A stretch of 64,000 bases of DNA from Glutinoglossum americanum. Taxonomy: Eukaryota > Ascomycota > Geoglossomycetes > Geoglossales > Geoglossaceae. A program made the translations under genes and the position numbers. A model generated the notes under the pieces. It did not search any database. It was not told the origin of the DNA and was given only the letters and a program-made list of their open reading frames with translations. This document shows positions 24,427-34,745 of this stretch, in pieces (the stretch's first letter is position 1; each line of letters opens with the position of its first letter). The stretch is taken from contig JAGHQL010000117.1 of NCBI GenBank assembly GCA_020080175.1, positions 1 through 64,000 of the forward strand, read 5' to 3'.

Positions 24427-24600
24427 GATGGATATAAGAGACTCTAAACCTTTGCGTCTCTTGTCTCTCGACGTGGGGGGCGTTAAGGGCCTAACTTCGT
24501 CGTCAATCTTGCAAGAGGTCTAGCCACACGAGTATTTCGACCCCATAGGTGGGACCTCCACTGGAGGGTCAGTTGAAAAACTACTCTCAATTCCCCATCT
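24427..24600 (+). pseudogene. Patatin-like phospholipase relic
   Basis: The plus frame reads DSKPLRLLSLDVGGVKGL, then SSSILQEV, a stop, then HEYFDPIGGTSTGG. These are the two diagnostic elements of a patatin domain in the right order and spacing: the oxyanion-hole motif (normally DGGGVRG, here DVGGVKG) and the nucleophile elbow GxSxG (GTSTG). At least one in-frame stop lies between them, the region between is shortened, and no catalytic Asp region follows. In fungi this domain is common at the N-terminus of NB-ARC/TPR and NACHT receptors. I infer the remains of such a receptor. Confidence 0.75.
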
Positions 24601-25587
24601 TGGGGGCCATATCCAGCTCTCTTAGATAGTCCCTCAGGTACGGCGGCCCATGGCATAGCTTACGAAGCTCAATCACCCAAGGAAGCCGAGCTTTTAGACC
24701 TACGAGACAAATCACGACTGGAATACGGCTTGTCGAATCGAATTAGAAGACAGCACTACAGTTAAGGGTAGGACGTTCAAATGGAGCACATATAAAGGGG
24801 TTTCGCGCGTTTCTGGGAACGTCACTACTAGAGAGGACACTGGGTGTGAAGCACCCCTGGGTACCACTGAAGCTCAGGCAGGGGTTATCTATGCGAAGTC
24901 AAGTGCGGACATTTGGCCAGCCAAGTTCTGATCACAATGGCGGGCCAATTCATTCCATCCATGCCCCAAACATCTGAACAATTTTTGATTCCGGTGTAAT
25001 TCTTTTTCTTACTGCCTCATCACCGTATTCCACACTCTCGAGATCGGTCAGATAGCCAGAGAACCAAGTTAGCACTCTGGGTATTAAGTTAGCTGGGGAA
25101 GGACGGACAGCTGTTAGGGTTCCTCGTCCCAATGCCAGGCTTTAAGTCCAAGTAGCGACAGCCTTCCTGACGCATGTAATTTCGAGCTAGACCCACTCTA
25201 GCTCCGCTGCTGAGCCTTCTTGACCATAGCCCCAGAGACTAATCCTGCCTCGTTACCTCAGTGCAAGTTGCAACAGGTCATCCCCCCGCATTGTCGGGAA
25301 ATCCAAAAGGTTCAGACAGTGTGACAAACTGACGGACGGGAAGATATAATGCTAGTAAGTGTTAATATTACTAGGATCGAAGAATTCATATCCTATAGAA
25401 GTGAGGATTGCCACATCACCAGCTTAATATATTATTTTCTACAGGAAGCAATCTCCAATAAAGCAATTATGCATAGAGTGACATCGCTGTACCATTTAAT
25501 AGGCGCAAGCGAATGCAAGGTTGCCAGGCGGAGAACTTACCCTTAACCCCTAAGCACTGTAACTAATGGCGATAGTCTAGTACCACC
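24601..25587. other. Relic-bearing intergenic DNA
   Basis: No intact gene. A minus-strand stretch at 24950-25132 reads LTWFSGYLTDLESVEYGDEA then VRKRITPESK, with good amphipathic coding character, but I cannot name the family. Flanking sequence has stops in all frames. The right end is the upstream region of the HNH gene. Confidence 0.45.
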
Positions 25588-26509
25588 ATGGATGTCACCA
25601 ATCGCTCATCCGGGCGTAACGTCTTCATCTACGATGCAGATAATCCCGCTGAGCCCCTAGGGGGCTTCGTTCTTACCGCTGGCATGACCAATGCCGACCT
25701 CCATTTGATCATGGGGATGGTCTGTGTACTCTACAGCAACTATTATATAATGGACGGACTGGTGTACGGAACTAACAAAAGGATTCCGAGTGATGGTGAG
25801 GAACTGCAACCGGGCAAGTATTATGTTCTCACAAACGGTAAGTGGGTTAGGCTCCTTACATAACTACAATTACAGACTACTAAGGCGGAGCACCTAGGTT
25901 ACATCACTGTTAACGAAGAGCCTTGTCTCCCCCAGCCAGTCGCGGCCGATAGTGAAACCTGTCCCGCCCCTTTTCGCGATGCCATCCGCGAACGAGACCG
26001 CAGATGCGCCATAACGGGCGAAGGGGTAACCAGCTCCGACAGGAGCGGCTTCGAGGCCGCACATATATTCCCCTTGTCGCACGAAGATCACTGGAACAAG
26101 AACAATTTCAACCGGTGGATCACAATCCCGCCGGCTCACGGAGGACCCATCAACTCCGTCCAGAACGGGATATTGCTTCGGAGCGACATCCACGAGCTTT
26201 TCAGGAACTACGATATGTCGATCAACCCCAGGGTATGTATCTCCGCGTGACACGCCTTCGCTGTTTCTCGGAGCCCCGTGGCGGCTGATGGTATTGGCGT
26301 TTTAGGATAACTACAAGGTCATTTGCTTCCGGCCTGATGAGAAGGGGATCGCTGGTAAGCATCTTGATAAGCAGTTTGTTGGGGACCCACGAAGGCCTGT
26401 TGATGATCTTTTGTGGTGGCACTTTCGGCAAGCAGTGTTGGTGAATGTGAGGGGAGATGGAGAGCCAATTTCCAAATCACATACGGAGTCTGGTGTGAGT
26501 TCCTCATAG
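25588..26509 (+). CDS. HNH-endonuclease-domain protein, 262 aa
   Basis: Exons 25588-25837, 25898-26232 and 26306-26509; introns of 60 nt (GTAAGT...CCTAG) and 73 nt (GTATGT...TTTTAG). Joins give TNG-YITVNEEP and SINPR-DNYKVICF, matching the conserved layout of a fungal family with an N-terminal beta-rich part (RNVFIYDA, PLGGFVLTAGM, ELQPGKYYV) and a C-terminal HNH nuclease domain. The HNH signature is RRCAITGE, then FEAAHIFPLSHEDHW and NSVQNGILLRSDIHELF, with the His and Asn positions present. Family members are numerous in ascomycetes; their role is unknown, with DNA cleavage presumed. The end at TAG 26507-26509 leaves a shorter C-terminus than I recall for the family, and a GTGAGT at 26495-26500 could instead be a donor to a lost or unseen last exon. 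Confidence 0.8.
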
Positions 26510-27120
26510 AGGCCTTTTCATAGCCTGGAGGGTCCCGGAGGGGTGTCTTTGGGCTTATTATGAAGGTTCTTATATGAATCTTGGACCATGTTTTTTCTCA
26601 TGCTCACTCGTGTGTAACTTGAGTTATACTCAAGGTATATAGAACTTTTCCAGATCCAAGATTTCTAAAGAACTAGCAGCGCTGCAAAGGCATTCCCTCA
26701 ATTATTCAAGTTCCAAGCAATGAGTATCAGAACTGAATTCATTTCTCTGCTCCCCGAACGACTTTTTTTTAATTCAGCATTTTCATTGCAAGATTCGTAT
26801 CGGGCAGGCAGCCTCCGTCATTTAGAAGAACACCAGAGCTGTTGAGATAAGAGAATAGTTGAATATGATGTGGGTTTATATTGTACAGCCTTCAGCATCC
26901 CAACCCCCTGAAACTTGCAGATTCTCTCTTGCTCTCATCTGAGAATAAAGCTCTCAGTCTTCTCTCTCCCACAGGTTGTCCATAGGAAATACTATTCTCC
27001 GCAATCTATTATCCCAAGGAACTAACTAACGGCTGATAGTATGGTGTAAAGTATTATGTTATTGCTTTATGAAATGCCCCTTATGGTCCACTATCCCCTG
27101 GCTAGTTCCTCTATTTCTTC
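26510..27120. repeat. Diverged tandem duplication, copy A
   Basis: From about 26778 to 27035 this stretch is a diverged direct copy of 27320-27596. Shared phrases in order are TTTCATTGCAAGATTC, a GCAG-rich block, GTAC or GTACTCTGTA before AGCCTTCAG, CATCTGA(G/A)AATAAAG and CTGTTAACCCAAG-like TATTATCCCAAG. No gene is recognised outside this copy. Confidence 0.55.
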
Positions 27121-27360
27121 CTAGTTCCGTTTCTCGAATTTTGGAACTATCCTACTGGCCTCACTAGGCTCGCTGTAGTGAATACAAATCCAGAAGAGGG
27201 CCCAGAAGAATGGCTCTAGCTCATGCATGAAGGAGTGCTTTTCAACGTAGAGCGCACCTATTGCCACGAATGCTCTAGTGCCCATCTTTCTTGGCTCTTC
27301 GAGTGACTCTTTACCCAATATTTCATTGCAAGATTCAAGCCAAGCAGACAACGGTCACCA
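27121..27360 (-). pseudogene. FunK1-type kinase C-terminal relic
   Basis: The minus strand reads AWLESCNEILG, then KMGTRAFVAIGALYVEKHS and FMHELEPFFWALFWICIHY, followed by VPKFEKRN and a stop. This is the APE-to-helix segment of the FunK1 family in the subtype with GTRAFMAIGALxGEKHSF and FWVLFWICIHY. N-lobe, catalytic loop and DFG are missing upstream, where a tandemly duplicated block lies instead. It is a fragment, unrelated in detail to the relic at 0.6-1.15 kb, which is the GTMEFMAIEVL subtype. Confidence 0.75.
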
Positions 27361-27596
27361 CCCTCCCATTTTAGGAGGATACCCAAGCCGTTGGGACAGG
27401 GGTTGGCTGAATACAATGTAGATTTGTACTCTGTAAGCCTTCAGTCCCGCTCTATCAAAACCTCTAGATCATTCCTTGTCTTTTCTAGCACTACTTTCAT
27501 CTGAAAATAAAGCCCTTGATCCTCTTTCTTCCACCTCCCAGTCTAGGAATATCACCTTTCGTAATCTGTTAACCCAAGAGAACAATAACCTGCAGT
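27320..27596. repeat. Diverged tandem duplication, copy B
   Basis: Partner of 26778-27035, offset by about 540 bp and overlapping the upstream end of the FunK1 relic. Divergence is substantial with several indels, so the duplication is old. Confidence 0.55.
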
Positions 27597-28110
27597 ACGA
27601 CCTAAAGCGCATCCAGGGTCACTCACTAGCAAAGCCGAAACTACTAATGCAGGCCGTGGGTGCCTATCAACGTGGCTCATCTTGCAGCGAACTTCCTCCG
27701 GGTTCAAAGCGCTCTCCACGGCGGTTTCCTCTACCGTAACTCCAACGAGCAGCTCAGCACGGCCCACATCCCCCAAAAAGGTCCCTAGCCGGCCTCAAAG
27801 CGCTTCGCGAGACAGGCTGCTGTGATAGGGTACAACGCTGACGTTATTGACTGGTTTCAATTATCAAACTTGTCTTCGCCCACGGTCTTGCCGGATACTG
27901 AGAGAACAGGGGGACAGCAGAAAGAGCCATCGCTTCTCGGGCTCAGGTGCTGCTGCTCGCGAGGCTCCCTCGAGCTCGAACCCTGACACTTGCTATGTAG
28001 AACCTTCTAGAAACAGCAGCACCTTTTCGGGCGCAATTTCAATCTGCAGTCTTCTCGGAGCGCCAGGGAACGTTGCTAGACTATATAAGATCTGAAGATG
28101 CGCTGGAAGT
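27597..28110 (+). pseudogene. Alpha/beta-hydrolase (SesB-like) domain relic
   Basis: From about 27861 the plus strand reads LVFAHGLAGY, a stop, ENRGTAERAI, then ARLPRARTLTLAM and NLLETAAPFRAQ. This fits the N-terminal segment of fungal lipase/esterase-like domains (pattern VFVHGLxGxxxxTW, then PxARILTFGY), which occur alone or as NLR and TPR-receptor effectors (SesB-like). The GxSxG elbow is not found and there are at least two in-frame stops, so this is a short relic. No gene is seen from 27597 to 27860. Confidence 0.45.
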
Positions 28111-28189
28111 GGGTGGGGTAGGCGGCTATAAAAAGAGGAAGGTTGCTCTATGCCCAGCGTATTTCTTGTATCTTTTAGGCAAGCTCCAA

Positions 28190-29835
28190 GCTACGGGCCG
28201 TGCTGAGGGTCAACATATAGTCTGAGCCCAAGGCCTTCTCCCTCCCCACGAGCGCTCACTTACACATGGCCTCCGTCCTAGCTATCCTTCCCAACTTAGT
28301 GTGGACGAAGCCCAGATTGTGGGCCATGTCAAGAGTCGATGTATGGTCGAGGCCTAGTGCCTTCTCCCTCTACACGAGCACCCGCCTGTACATGGCCTCC
28401 ACCTCAGCTAGCCTTCCCTGCCTGCTATAGATGAAGCCTAGGTTGTGGACTGTGCCGAGGGTCGGTGTGTGGTCCGAGCCCAGTGCCTTCTCCCTCCCTT
28501 CTCCCTCCCCACGAGCGCTCGCTTGCACATGGCCTCTGCCTCAGCCAGCCTTCCCTGCTCACTATTGACGACACCCAGGCTGTGGATGTCCTCTGCCTCC
28601 ATTATAACGTTAATTGCGGATCCATCCACATCTGCTGCTTCTATCCGCAGCGGGACTAGGGAGCGTGGAATCATGTGGTTGACCAAATTTGATTGGTATA
28701 TTGGTATCTGTCTGGGTTTTGGGGTATTAGACTTAGAGTTAGTATCTCCATGTTCACGACCGTCGACCCATAACTCTTCGTCTGAGCCGAAGCCATCAGA
28801 TGAACCCTCATCTTGCCTGCAGCATGAATCACAAAATAATACGGGGATATAAGCTGCTAGACAATTGATATCTGTGGATAAAGCACATGCCGTTGGACGT
28901 GACTCCGGATTCTGGTCGAGCATTCTTGTAATCTAATGTAGAGGCTCATTATCTCCATCCGAACCAAGAAGCATCTCTATCCACTCCTTAATAGTTTCGA
29001 TGATACCATAAAAGCGATAATGGTCATTACGATCATTGAAAAAGGCTCGCATAGCCGTTATTGTTTTCCCTTTTTTGCACAGTAATCATCCCCAAAAAAC
29101 ACACATCCAAGTGACCAGATGTCCGACGAGGAATTTCTCTTTTGGTATCGGGCAACTTCAGGTGGGCAATAAATCAGGCTCTTAGCAGAGTCAGCCGTTG
29201 TCGTACTTCTTGAGAGATGCTCCAGTCAAGAGCATTCCAAATTCGCCCGGCAGTACTCTATCGCCTCGGATCAGAATGTTCTCCGGTTTAATATCTCTAT
29301 GGCGGATTTTTGAGTCATGTAGGTATTGTAGCCCATTGATGAGGCAACCAAAAAAGGTCCTCAATAACGATCTTTTATCGGCAGAGTCAGCTGCCAAAGA
29401 CATATAGGTAGTCATATTCCAATCGGCGACTGCTGGCATGATAAACACAAAATATTTAGGGTCTATATAGCTTCCGATCCGAGCACATAGTGTGGTTCAT
29501 TATTACGTTAGCCTCTGTAGGGTATGGTGATTAAGCTTTATATGCAATGAAGTCCATACTCACAAGCTCTATACAATGGATACGTTGAACACGTTTAAGT
29601 ACCTAAATCTCAGTCACGAAGCTTCTAATATCTTCTTTAGCTCTACTGAAATGCCGTCCTCCCTTGAAAGCTTTCCTTGCATATTCACGATGGCTCAACA
29701 GGCTGACAATTCTGTCCACGGTACCGTAACCTCCGCTTCCTAGGCATGCTTTGACCTCGAATGGCAATGGCTCGCTCCGACCAAAATGAGTGTGCTTGCG
29801 GAGATCCTCGTTCTCTAAGTCGGGTGCCTTGGTAG
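28190..29835 (-). pseudogene. Protein kinase with TPR repeats, decayed
   Basis: Read on the minus strand from about 29830: PLPFEVKACLGSGGYGTVDR (glycine loop), YARKAFKGG (Lys), FVTEI, stop, VLKRV, an intron-like gap (GTGAGT at 29564 to CTACAG at 29516), then IMPAVADWNMTTYM, GLQYLHDSKIRHRDIKPENI (catalytic loop intact) and GEFG where DFG is expected. After a missing stretch comes the C-lobe end MLDQNPESRPTACALS (28923), then Kinesin-light-chain-type TPR units (LGVVNSEQGRLAEAEAM, NLGFIYSRQGRLAEVEAM). Three 126-nt TPR units lie between 28590 and 28190, with in-frame stops in the second and third. A CCTTCTCCCT duplication at about 28484-28503 shifts the first. Kinase-TPR fusions occur in fungal NLR-like repertoires; this copy is dead. 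Confidence 0.75.
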
Positions 29836-29939
29836 GTACAACGGATTGGTATGCCAGAAACTACGCCTGCTTTGAAGGACTGAGCGTGTCTAGGAGGGAT
29901 CCCTCTGTGAATGGGAGCTAGATATCCGTTATACCTTGA

Positions 29940-30245
29940 TCAAAAAACATATCTAATAGCTGCAATTGATTGATAAGTCGCAGGACAATGCAAACTCGAG
30001 GCAAAGTGCTCCATGATTGGCGACCAAGAGTACCCAGGAGATCTGATATTTGCTGGGTTTCGTTGTCTGAACAGCTGGCTTGGCGTTTTTCCTATTCGGT
30101 AGAGAAAAAGTCGCTGAGCTTCTGTTCGACTGTACGATAAGGGGTTCTGGACACCGGGGGATGATCGATGTCCTGATTCCGACAAACATCCATGGTCGAG
30201 CTGGTCAATGCAACAAGCAATCTCCAAATGGTTAGGCCTCAAATC
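29940..30245 (-). pseudogene. Possible HET-domain protein C-terminal relic
   Basis: The minus strand reads RTEAQRLFLYRIGKTPSQLF, then RNPANIRSPGYSWSPIMEHF. This resembles the segment after the HET domain in fungal heterokaryon-incompatibility proteins, where an 'ERM..Y.RIG.vP..LiF' helix precedes 'GyrWAP.S'. The HET motifs themselves (AYEALSYVWG, WIDAICI) were not found, and frames upstream are broken. The assignment is tentative. Confidence 0.4.
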
Positions 30246-30699
30246 TTAGCTTCACGTCTAAATGCTAGAAGCTGAGAGATAGGCGGCTAGTTGAGGGGCA
30301 GCGGGGCTCTCCTGGAAAAGCATATGCCCACCGGTGCTTCGCCTACATATATCTGATAGAATTGGCCCGCTAAAGAGTGGTCAAAAGTTTCGGAACACCT
30401 GCGAAGCGACCTTGCCAATAGTTTGCCTACACCACCAACTGCCTCCAATTAGCGGATTGATAAAATACTTTTTTTTTCCATAGAGATATACTTGCATCTG
30501 TCCCCAATAATTTGGCCATGCCCGTAGGATGTGGCCTTCTATTTTTCTGGTGGTGAGCTTTGCTGATCAAGTCAAATCTCCCGGTCACATAAAACGTTCC
30601 AAAACTTATGACCTAGTACTGTACTATCTCCAAGTGAGCGTACACCCCACCTCCTCAAAAAATTAGTTTCGTGATGTGCTCTACAAAACGAGAGCCTGA
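30246..30699. other. Degenerate interval
   Basis: No gene recognised. Contains a T-run at 30469-30478 and probably eroded transposon 3' sequence at the right. Confidence 0.35.
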
Positions 30700-31255
30700 A
30701 AAGTCTTAGACTAAATGCGGCCCTATTGCTTTCGATCCAACATTTCCTTTTGGTGAAACACTTGCTATAGAGCCAATGGGGTAGTGTGTCTAGCAATAGC
30801 CTCCATGAGGAACATACGAAGACTCTGTGGTGCTCTACTTTTAGCGTTGGCCATAGCTGCATTATATTCGTTATGCTGATTCTCAAGTGTTTGGGCAGGT
30901 TTTTGTAAGACAGTGAACAAATCTCCTGTAGGCACTTCCAGATATGACTTGATGGTGACATGTGCACCTCCTCACGTGAGGTATCTCAGTTCTCAAAGTG
31001 TAGATCTCCGTCAGCCTAGCAGTTGATGAACTTCTCTTTGCAGTTGCCAATCTAGGTATTCTGTAGAATAGCTAAGGAAATCAGGATGATCGTAGTATCC
31101 GGCTCTAAACTTAGCCCGTTCCTGAGTAAAGTTATCCTCTGTTCGGGATCTAACTAAGCTCTGCCAGTGCTCAAGAAAATTTTCTTGCTTATCTGAATTA
31201 GGTCCATAAACCCCCTCCGTTTTTTCATAGGCGAGTATGGTGAGTAGGGGAGATG
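30700..31255 (-). mobile_element. MULE-type DNA transposase fragment
   Basis: The minus strand from about 31250 reads ILAYEKTEGVYGPNSDKQ, then FLEHWQSLVRSRTED, FRAGYYDHPDFLSY and STEYLDWQLQREVHQL. After a disturbed stretch (DLHFEN, DTSREE) it continues VTIKSYLEVPTGDLFTVLQK, LENQHNEYNAAMA, RMFLMEAIARHTTPLAL and HQKEMLD. This is the order in the C-terminal half of fungal Mutator-like (MULE) transposases: a helix before the catalytic glutamate, then HLHFGxxxTSRxExAHxxLK, then KxYLxxSTGDLxTV and ExQHxEYxA. The ESAH-like core is broken by a frame change near 30970-31000. In-frame stops include several TGA codons where CGA would be expected, compatible with C-to-T mutation. No zinc finger, N-terminus or terminal inverted repeats were found. 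Confidence 0.65.
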
Positions 31256-31921
31256 AGTGGGTGAGGACGGGTGAGGAGTGGAGTGAAGCGGCGGGAAGTC
31301 ACATACCACCGCGGGAAAGGAAATAGGCCGGAGACGTAGCGATCTGGACCCTCAAATATATATTTTCATACTTATATGCCGTGGCGACATCTGCTTGGTT
31401 TTCCATCCATCCGCTCGCATGGCTTGTTCATGTGTGACATCGCCATGACCCCTGCGGCTTCCTCTCTCCCCCTACTCACTCACTCGTGCAGAGCTAAGTT
31501 AACCGTGACTGTTTAGGTCTAATTATGAATAACTAGTTTGCCGCTCGTGGAGCAGAGTGCTATTGGATAGTTATCCCGACTTGGAGGAACTGGGAGCTCC
31601 TCCATCCTCAAGAGCTACAGCTCCTTATGGTAGAGGGTGGGGGATTAAGATGCATCGAAACAGAACCGAAGATACACACCCTAGGCCCTATCCGGTCAAG
31701 GGGTCCGAGCTCATCGCTTCATGACTCCCAACGGACATCAACACAAATCATGATGAAAAGGCCTCCATCGAAAGACGCAAGGCGATTCCCCCCTTCGCCG
31801 CATACGCAAACCTGTATATGTCCATGGTCAATTGCTGGGTTTTCGGCCTCGTAGCCGATTATGTCGGGTACCGGTCAAAGTTTATATCTGGCACGTGTTC
31901 CACAGCGAAGTATCCCGACTG
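31256..31921. other. Accessory/core boundary interval
   Basis: About 670 bp without a recognised gene. It separates the last mobile-element relic from the 3' end of bur1 (stop at 31922-31924) and so contains the bur1 3' flank. A 75-codon plus frame at 31627-31854 has no family features. Confidence 0.5.
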
Positions 31922-34120
31922 CTAGCGACGGTACAGATCTCTATCCCGCTCGCGGTGTGTGGCTCGGTCTCCCCTGCCGGGACTCCTGCTCCGGTCTCTT
32001 CCGCTATTGCGGGCTCCATATTCTCGCCTATCTCCACCGCCTCGGTTTCGATCGTACTTATCTTCTCTCCGAGTAATATCGTCTCGGCCTCTTGATCCTT
32101 CGTTTCCACTTGAGTAGCTGGGGATATATGAATCCATCCTACCGCTTGTGCCGCCTGGCGGAGCTCTGTACAACGACCGATCTCTACCCCCGTCAAGTCC
32201 ACTACCCCCACCCCACGATTGACTCACGGGTGGCGGCGGCGGCGGCGGATGTCTTCCGTCATGCTGTGCGCCTCTCGACCAAGGCGGCCGATGATCTGGT
32301 AGCCCCCCGTGAGCACCTCGATTGAATCCACGCTGATTAGGGACTCTGCTGTCATGTGAAGCCTGCGGAGGCCCTTCACCGGGTCCGTAGCCTGTCGTTC
32401 CTGCTCCACCGGGCCAACCACTAGGTGCTCTCCTGCCCGGTGGTCCTACGCCATTTGGCCAGGGTCCTCCACCTGTTGTCGGACCACCACCACCACCTGC
32501 CCATCCACTACTTGGGCCCATACCAACAGTCCCGCCAGCTGGTGCTGGAGGTAATGCCGCCTTCTGGCCCCGGAACTTGCGGCGGTCAAGCTCATGAGAG
32601 TCTTCGAACCGAGGAAGGTCACCTGGTTGAGCAGGTTTAGGTTCATTTACAAAGTATGGATGCCTCAAGGCATCGATAGCGTTAACCCGTTTTCGCCAAT
32701 CAAGCTTCATGAGGTCACTGAGTAGGGAAATCGCCAATGATCCTTGACTGATTCAATTGGAAATATTAGCCATCGTATTCGATATTTTCCTTGTCATGAT
32801 GGACATACGCTCTGAACTTTTGCGCGAGATTCCCGGGTTGTGCCTTGAAAGTCTTCACCCCTTCACACCCAGGCAGCACACTCCAGCCAGGCATAGTCTC
32901 CTCAGTCGGAGTCCCTACCAGTTCGAAGATCATTTGAAGTTGGTTGACATCGCTTTTGCCGGCGAGAATAGGTCTTCCAACGAACATCTCACCAAAGACG
33001 CACCTGAAATTTTTGAGTTAGACTGAAGAATCTTGGCCCGCATAAAGTAAACATTCCTGAATGAAAAATACTTACCCAACACCCCACATGTCTATCGCAG
33101 TTGTGTACTTCCGTAGCCCCAGTAAAAGCTCTGGAGGTCTGTACCACCTCGTCACTACGAGATTGGTATAGTCTCTTTTGGCTTCACCACCACCACATCC
33201 GGCTCGGGGAACCGGCTCGTCATAATGCCGTGCGAGGCCGAAGTCCGCAATTTGCAATATTCCTTGATTGTTGATTAAAAGGTTTGCGGCTGTTGTAGTA
33301 GCTAATCAGCTCCTGAACCGCTTAGCATCAATTAGGATGCCAATATACCTTTCATGTCTCGATGCAGGATATGGTTCTGGTAAACGGTATGTGAGTATCA
33401 GGTACCCGCGCAAATGGGGGGCAACACGAACATACATCGTGTAAATACCTTAGACCCTCTAAAAGTTGTAGCAAGTAGCATTTTATCTGCGGTTCTGTGA
33501 AATGCACACTCGGGTTTTCGAGAAGACCAGAAAGGTCATGGTCCATATAGGGTGTGACCATGTACATCGTGGCCTTTTTTCGTCCTTCGCCTACGGTGCT
33601 GTTAGGAACCCTCTCAACAGTGAAAATGATACGGAATTACCTTTGCTCCTTTCAATCGCCATTTCTTCTAGCCTCAAGATGTTAGGGTGGCTAAGCATCT
33701 TAAGGAGCTTGATTTCGCGAAGTGCGGTAATTGGGAACTACAGACTATCAACAAGCAATACGAGAGTACTATAGAAGGTGGCTTACTCCGTCCTTTTCAT
33801 TATGCATCAGAATCTTCTTTAACGCTACAACTGCGCCGGTCTTTTTTGACCGAGCCTTGTGCACCTCGCTGAGGTAAACATAAATCTTAGTATCCGCTTG
33901 GGGCAAGACGATCTGGGAGGACTTACCCAAAAGTACCTTCACCCAGCTTCCCGAGTATTTCATAATCTCCAATCTTGGAACATCCGTGGAACCGAGGGCG
34001 CCCGCGCTCATCCATTTCGAGTGGTCGTTTCAATACCTGTGGCTTATCTGACGAACCCGATTGCGTCCTAGATCTTGGTGTTGAGCCCGGCGGCACACAG
34101 GCAGGTTGCGCAGTCAACAT
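31922..34120 (-). CDS. bur1: Cyclin-dependent kinase BUR1/SGV1 (P-TEFb-like), 596 aa
   Basis: Eight exons: 33927-34120, 33787-33868, 33641-33737, 33436-33590, 33349-33376, 33076-33289, 32809-33003 and 31922-32747; lengths sum to 597 codons. BUR1 with its cyclin phosphorylates the RNA polymerase II CTD and Spt5 to promote elongation. The kinase motifs run in order: [34 protein letters not shown] (PITALRE helix), [65 protein letters not shown]. The HRDMKAAN loop and the PTEETMPGW insert favour Bur1 over Ctk1. From about residue 350 the tail is Gly/Pro-rich with a poly-Pro run, then RS and RD dipeptides ([11 protein letters not shown]). It shares a 414-bp divergent promoter with the complex I gene at 34535. 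Confidence 0.93.
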
Positions 34121-34534
34121 GAAGTCCGTTCGTGCAGAAAATAGCCGCTTTGAGGTGTTATCTGGCGAGCATTAGGTATGGCCATAAAGTGCTTACAAAG
34201 AGGCCTATTGTTGAATAGATGAATAGAATCGTTAGGCAAGAAGGCTAAAGTCGATTGTTGAGAAGATAATCACAGCTATCATAGAGCACAATAGGCTTGT
34301 CAATGCAATTAACGCCGCTTTTGCGTTAATACGGCAAAAATTCACCGATTCGGAAAATAGATGCTTGGCACGAAACCCCCATCTGCAACCTGCCAACATC
34401 AATCCGAGCACCAACATCAAGATACTAATATTTCTGCTTCGCCATCGTGTAAGTATTTCTAGAGGAGTTCGCTCTCCTAATTAAACCATCTCATTTATTT
34501 GTTTTGTTAATAGAGGAGTTCTGAAGCAGAATCG
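34121..34534. promoter_or_regulatory. Divergent promoter, bur1 / complex I B2-like
   Basis: 414 bp between two divergent start codons. On the plus strand it includes a likely 5'-UTR intron of the complex I gene (GTAAGT at 34449 to TTAATAG ending 34513). Confidence 0.6.
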
Positions 34535-34745
34535 ATGGCTGGCAATCACCCTATTCACATCCACCCCGTGCGGCCTCTATACCGGTATTCTGCCACTTTG
34601 CTCGGTGCTAGCATGTGGTTCTTCGTGAGTACTTGGCCGATTCTCTTAGAATGGCACTCTGGTATCTAACCTACTATAGTTAATGTACCGGGCGAAGAAA
34701 GATGGTCCAGCGTTGTTAGGCTGGAAACATCCATGGGATCATTGA
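34535..34745 (+). CDS. Complex I B2-like (NDUFB2/AGGG-type) subunit, 51 aa
   Basis: Two short exons, 34535-34624 and 34680-34745, joined in phase 0 across a 55-nt intron (GTGAGT donor, CTAAC branch, TATAG acceptor). The product begins MAGNHPIHIHPVRPLYRYSA, has one membrane segment (TLLGASMWFFLMY) and ends RAKKDGPALLGWKHPWDH. The arrangement of P-x-YR, a GASMWFF membrane helix, R-x-x-x-DG and LGxKHPW resembles the conserved core of the NDUFB2/AGGG subunit of mitochondrial NADH:ubiquinone oxidoreductase and its short fungal relatives. A probable 5'-UTR intron lies upstream. The gene structure is convincing, while the exact subunit name is less certain. Confidence 0.7.
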
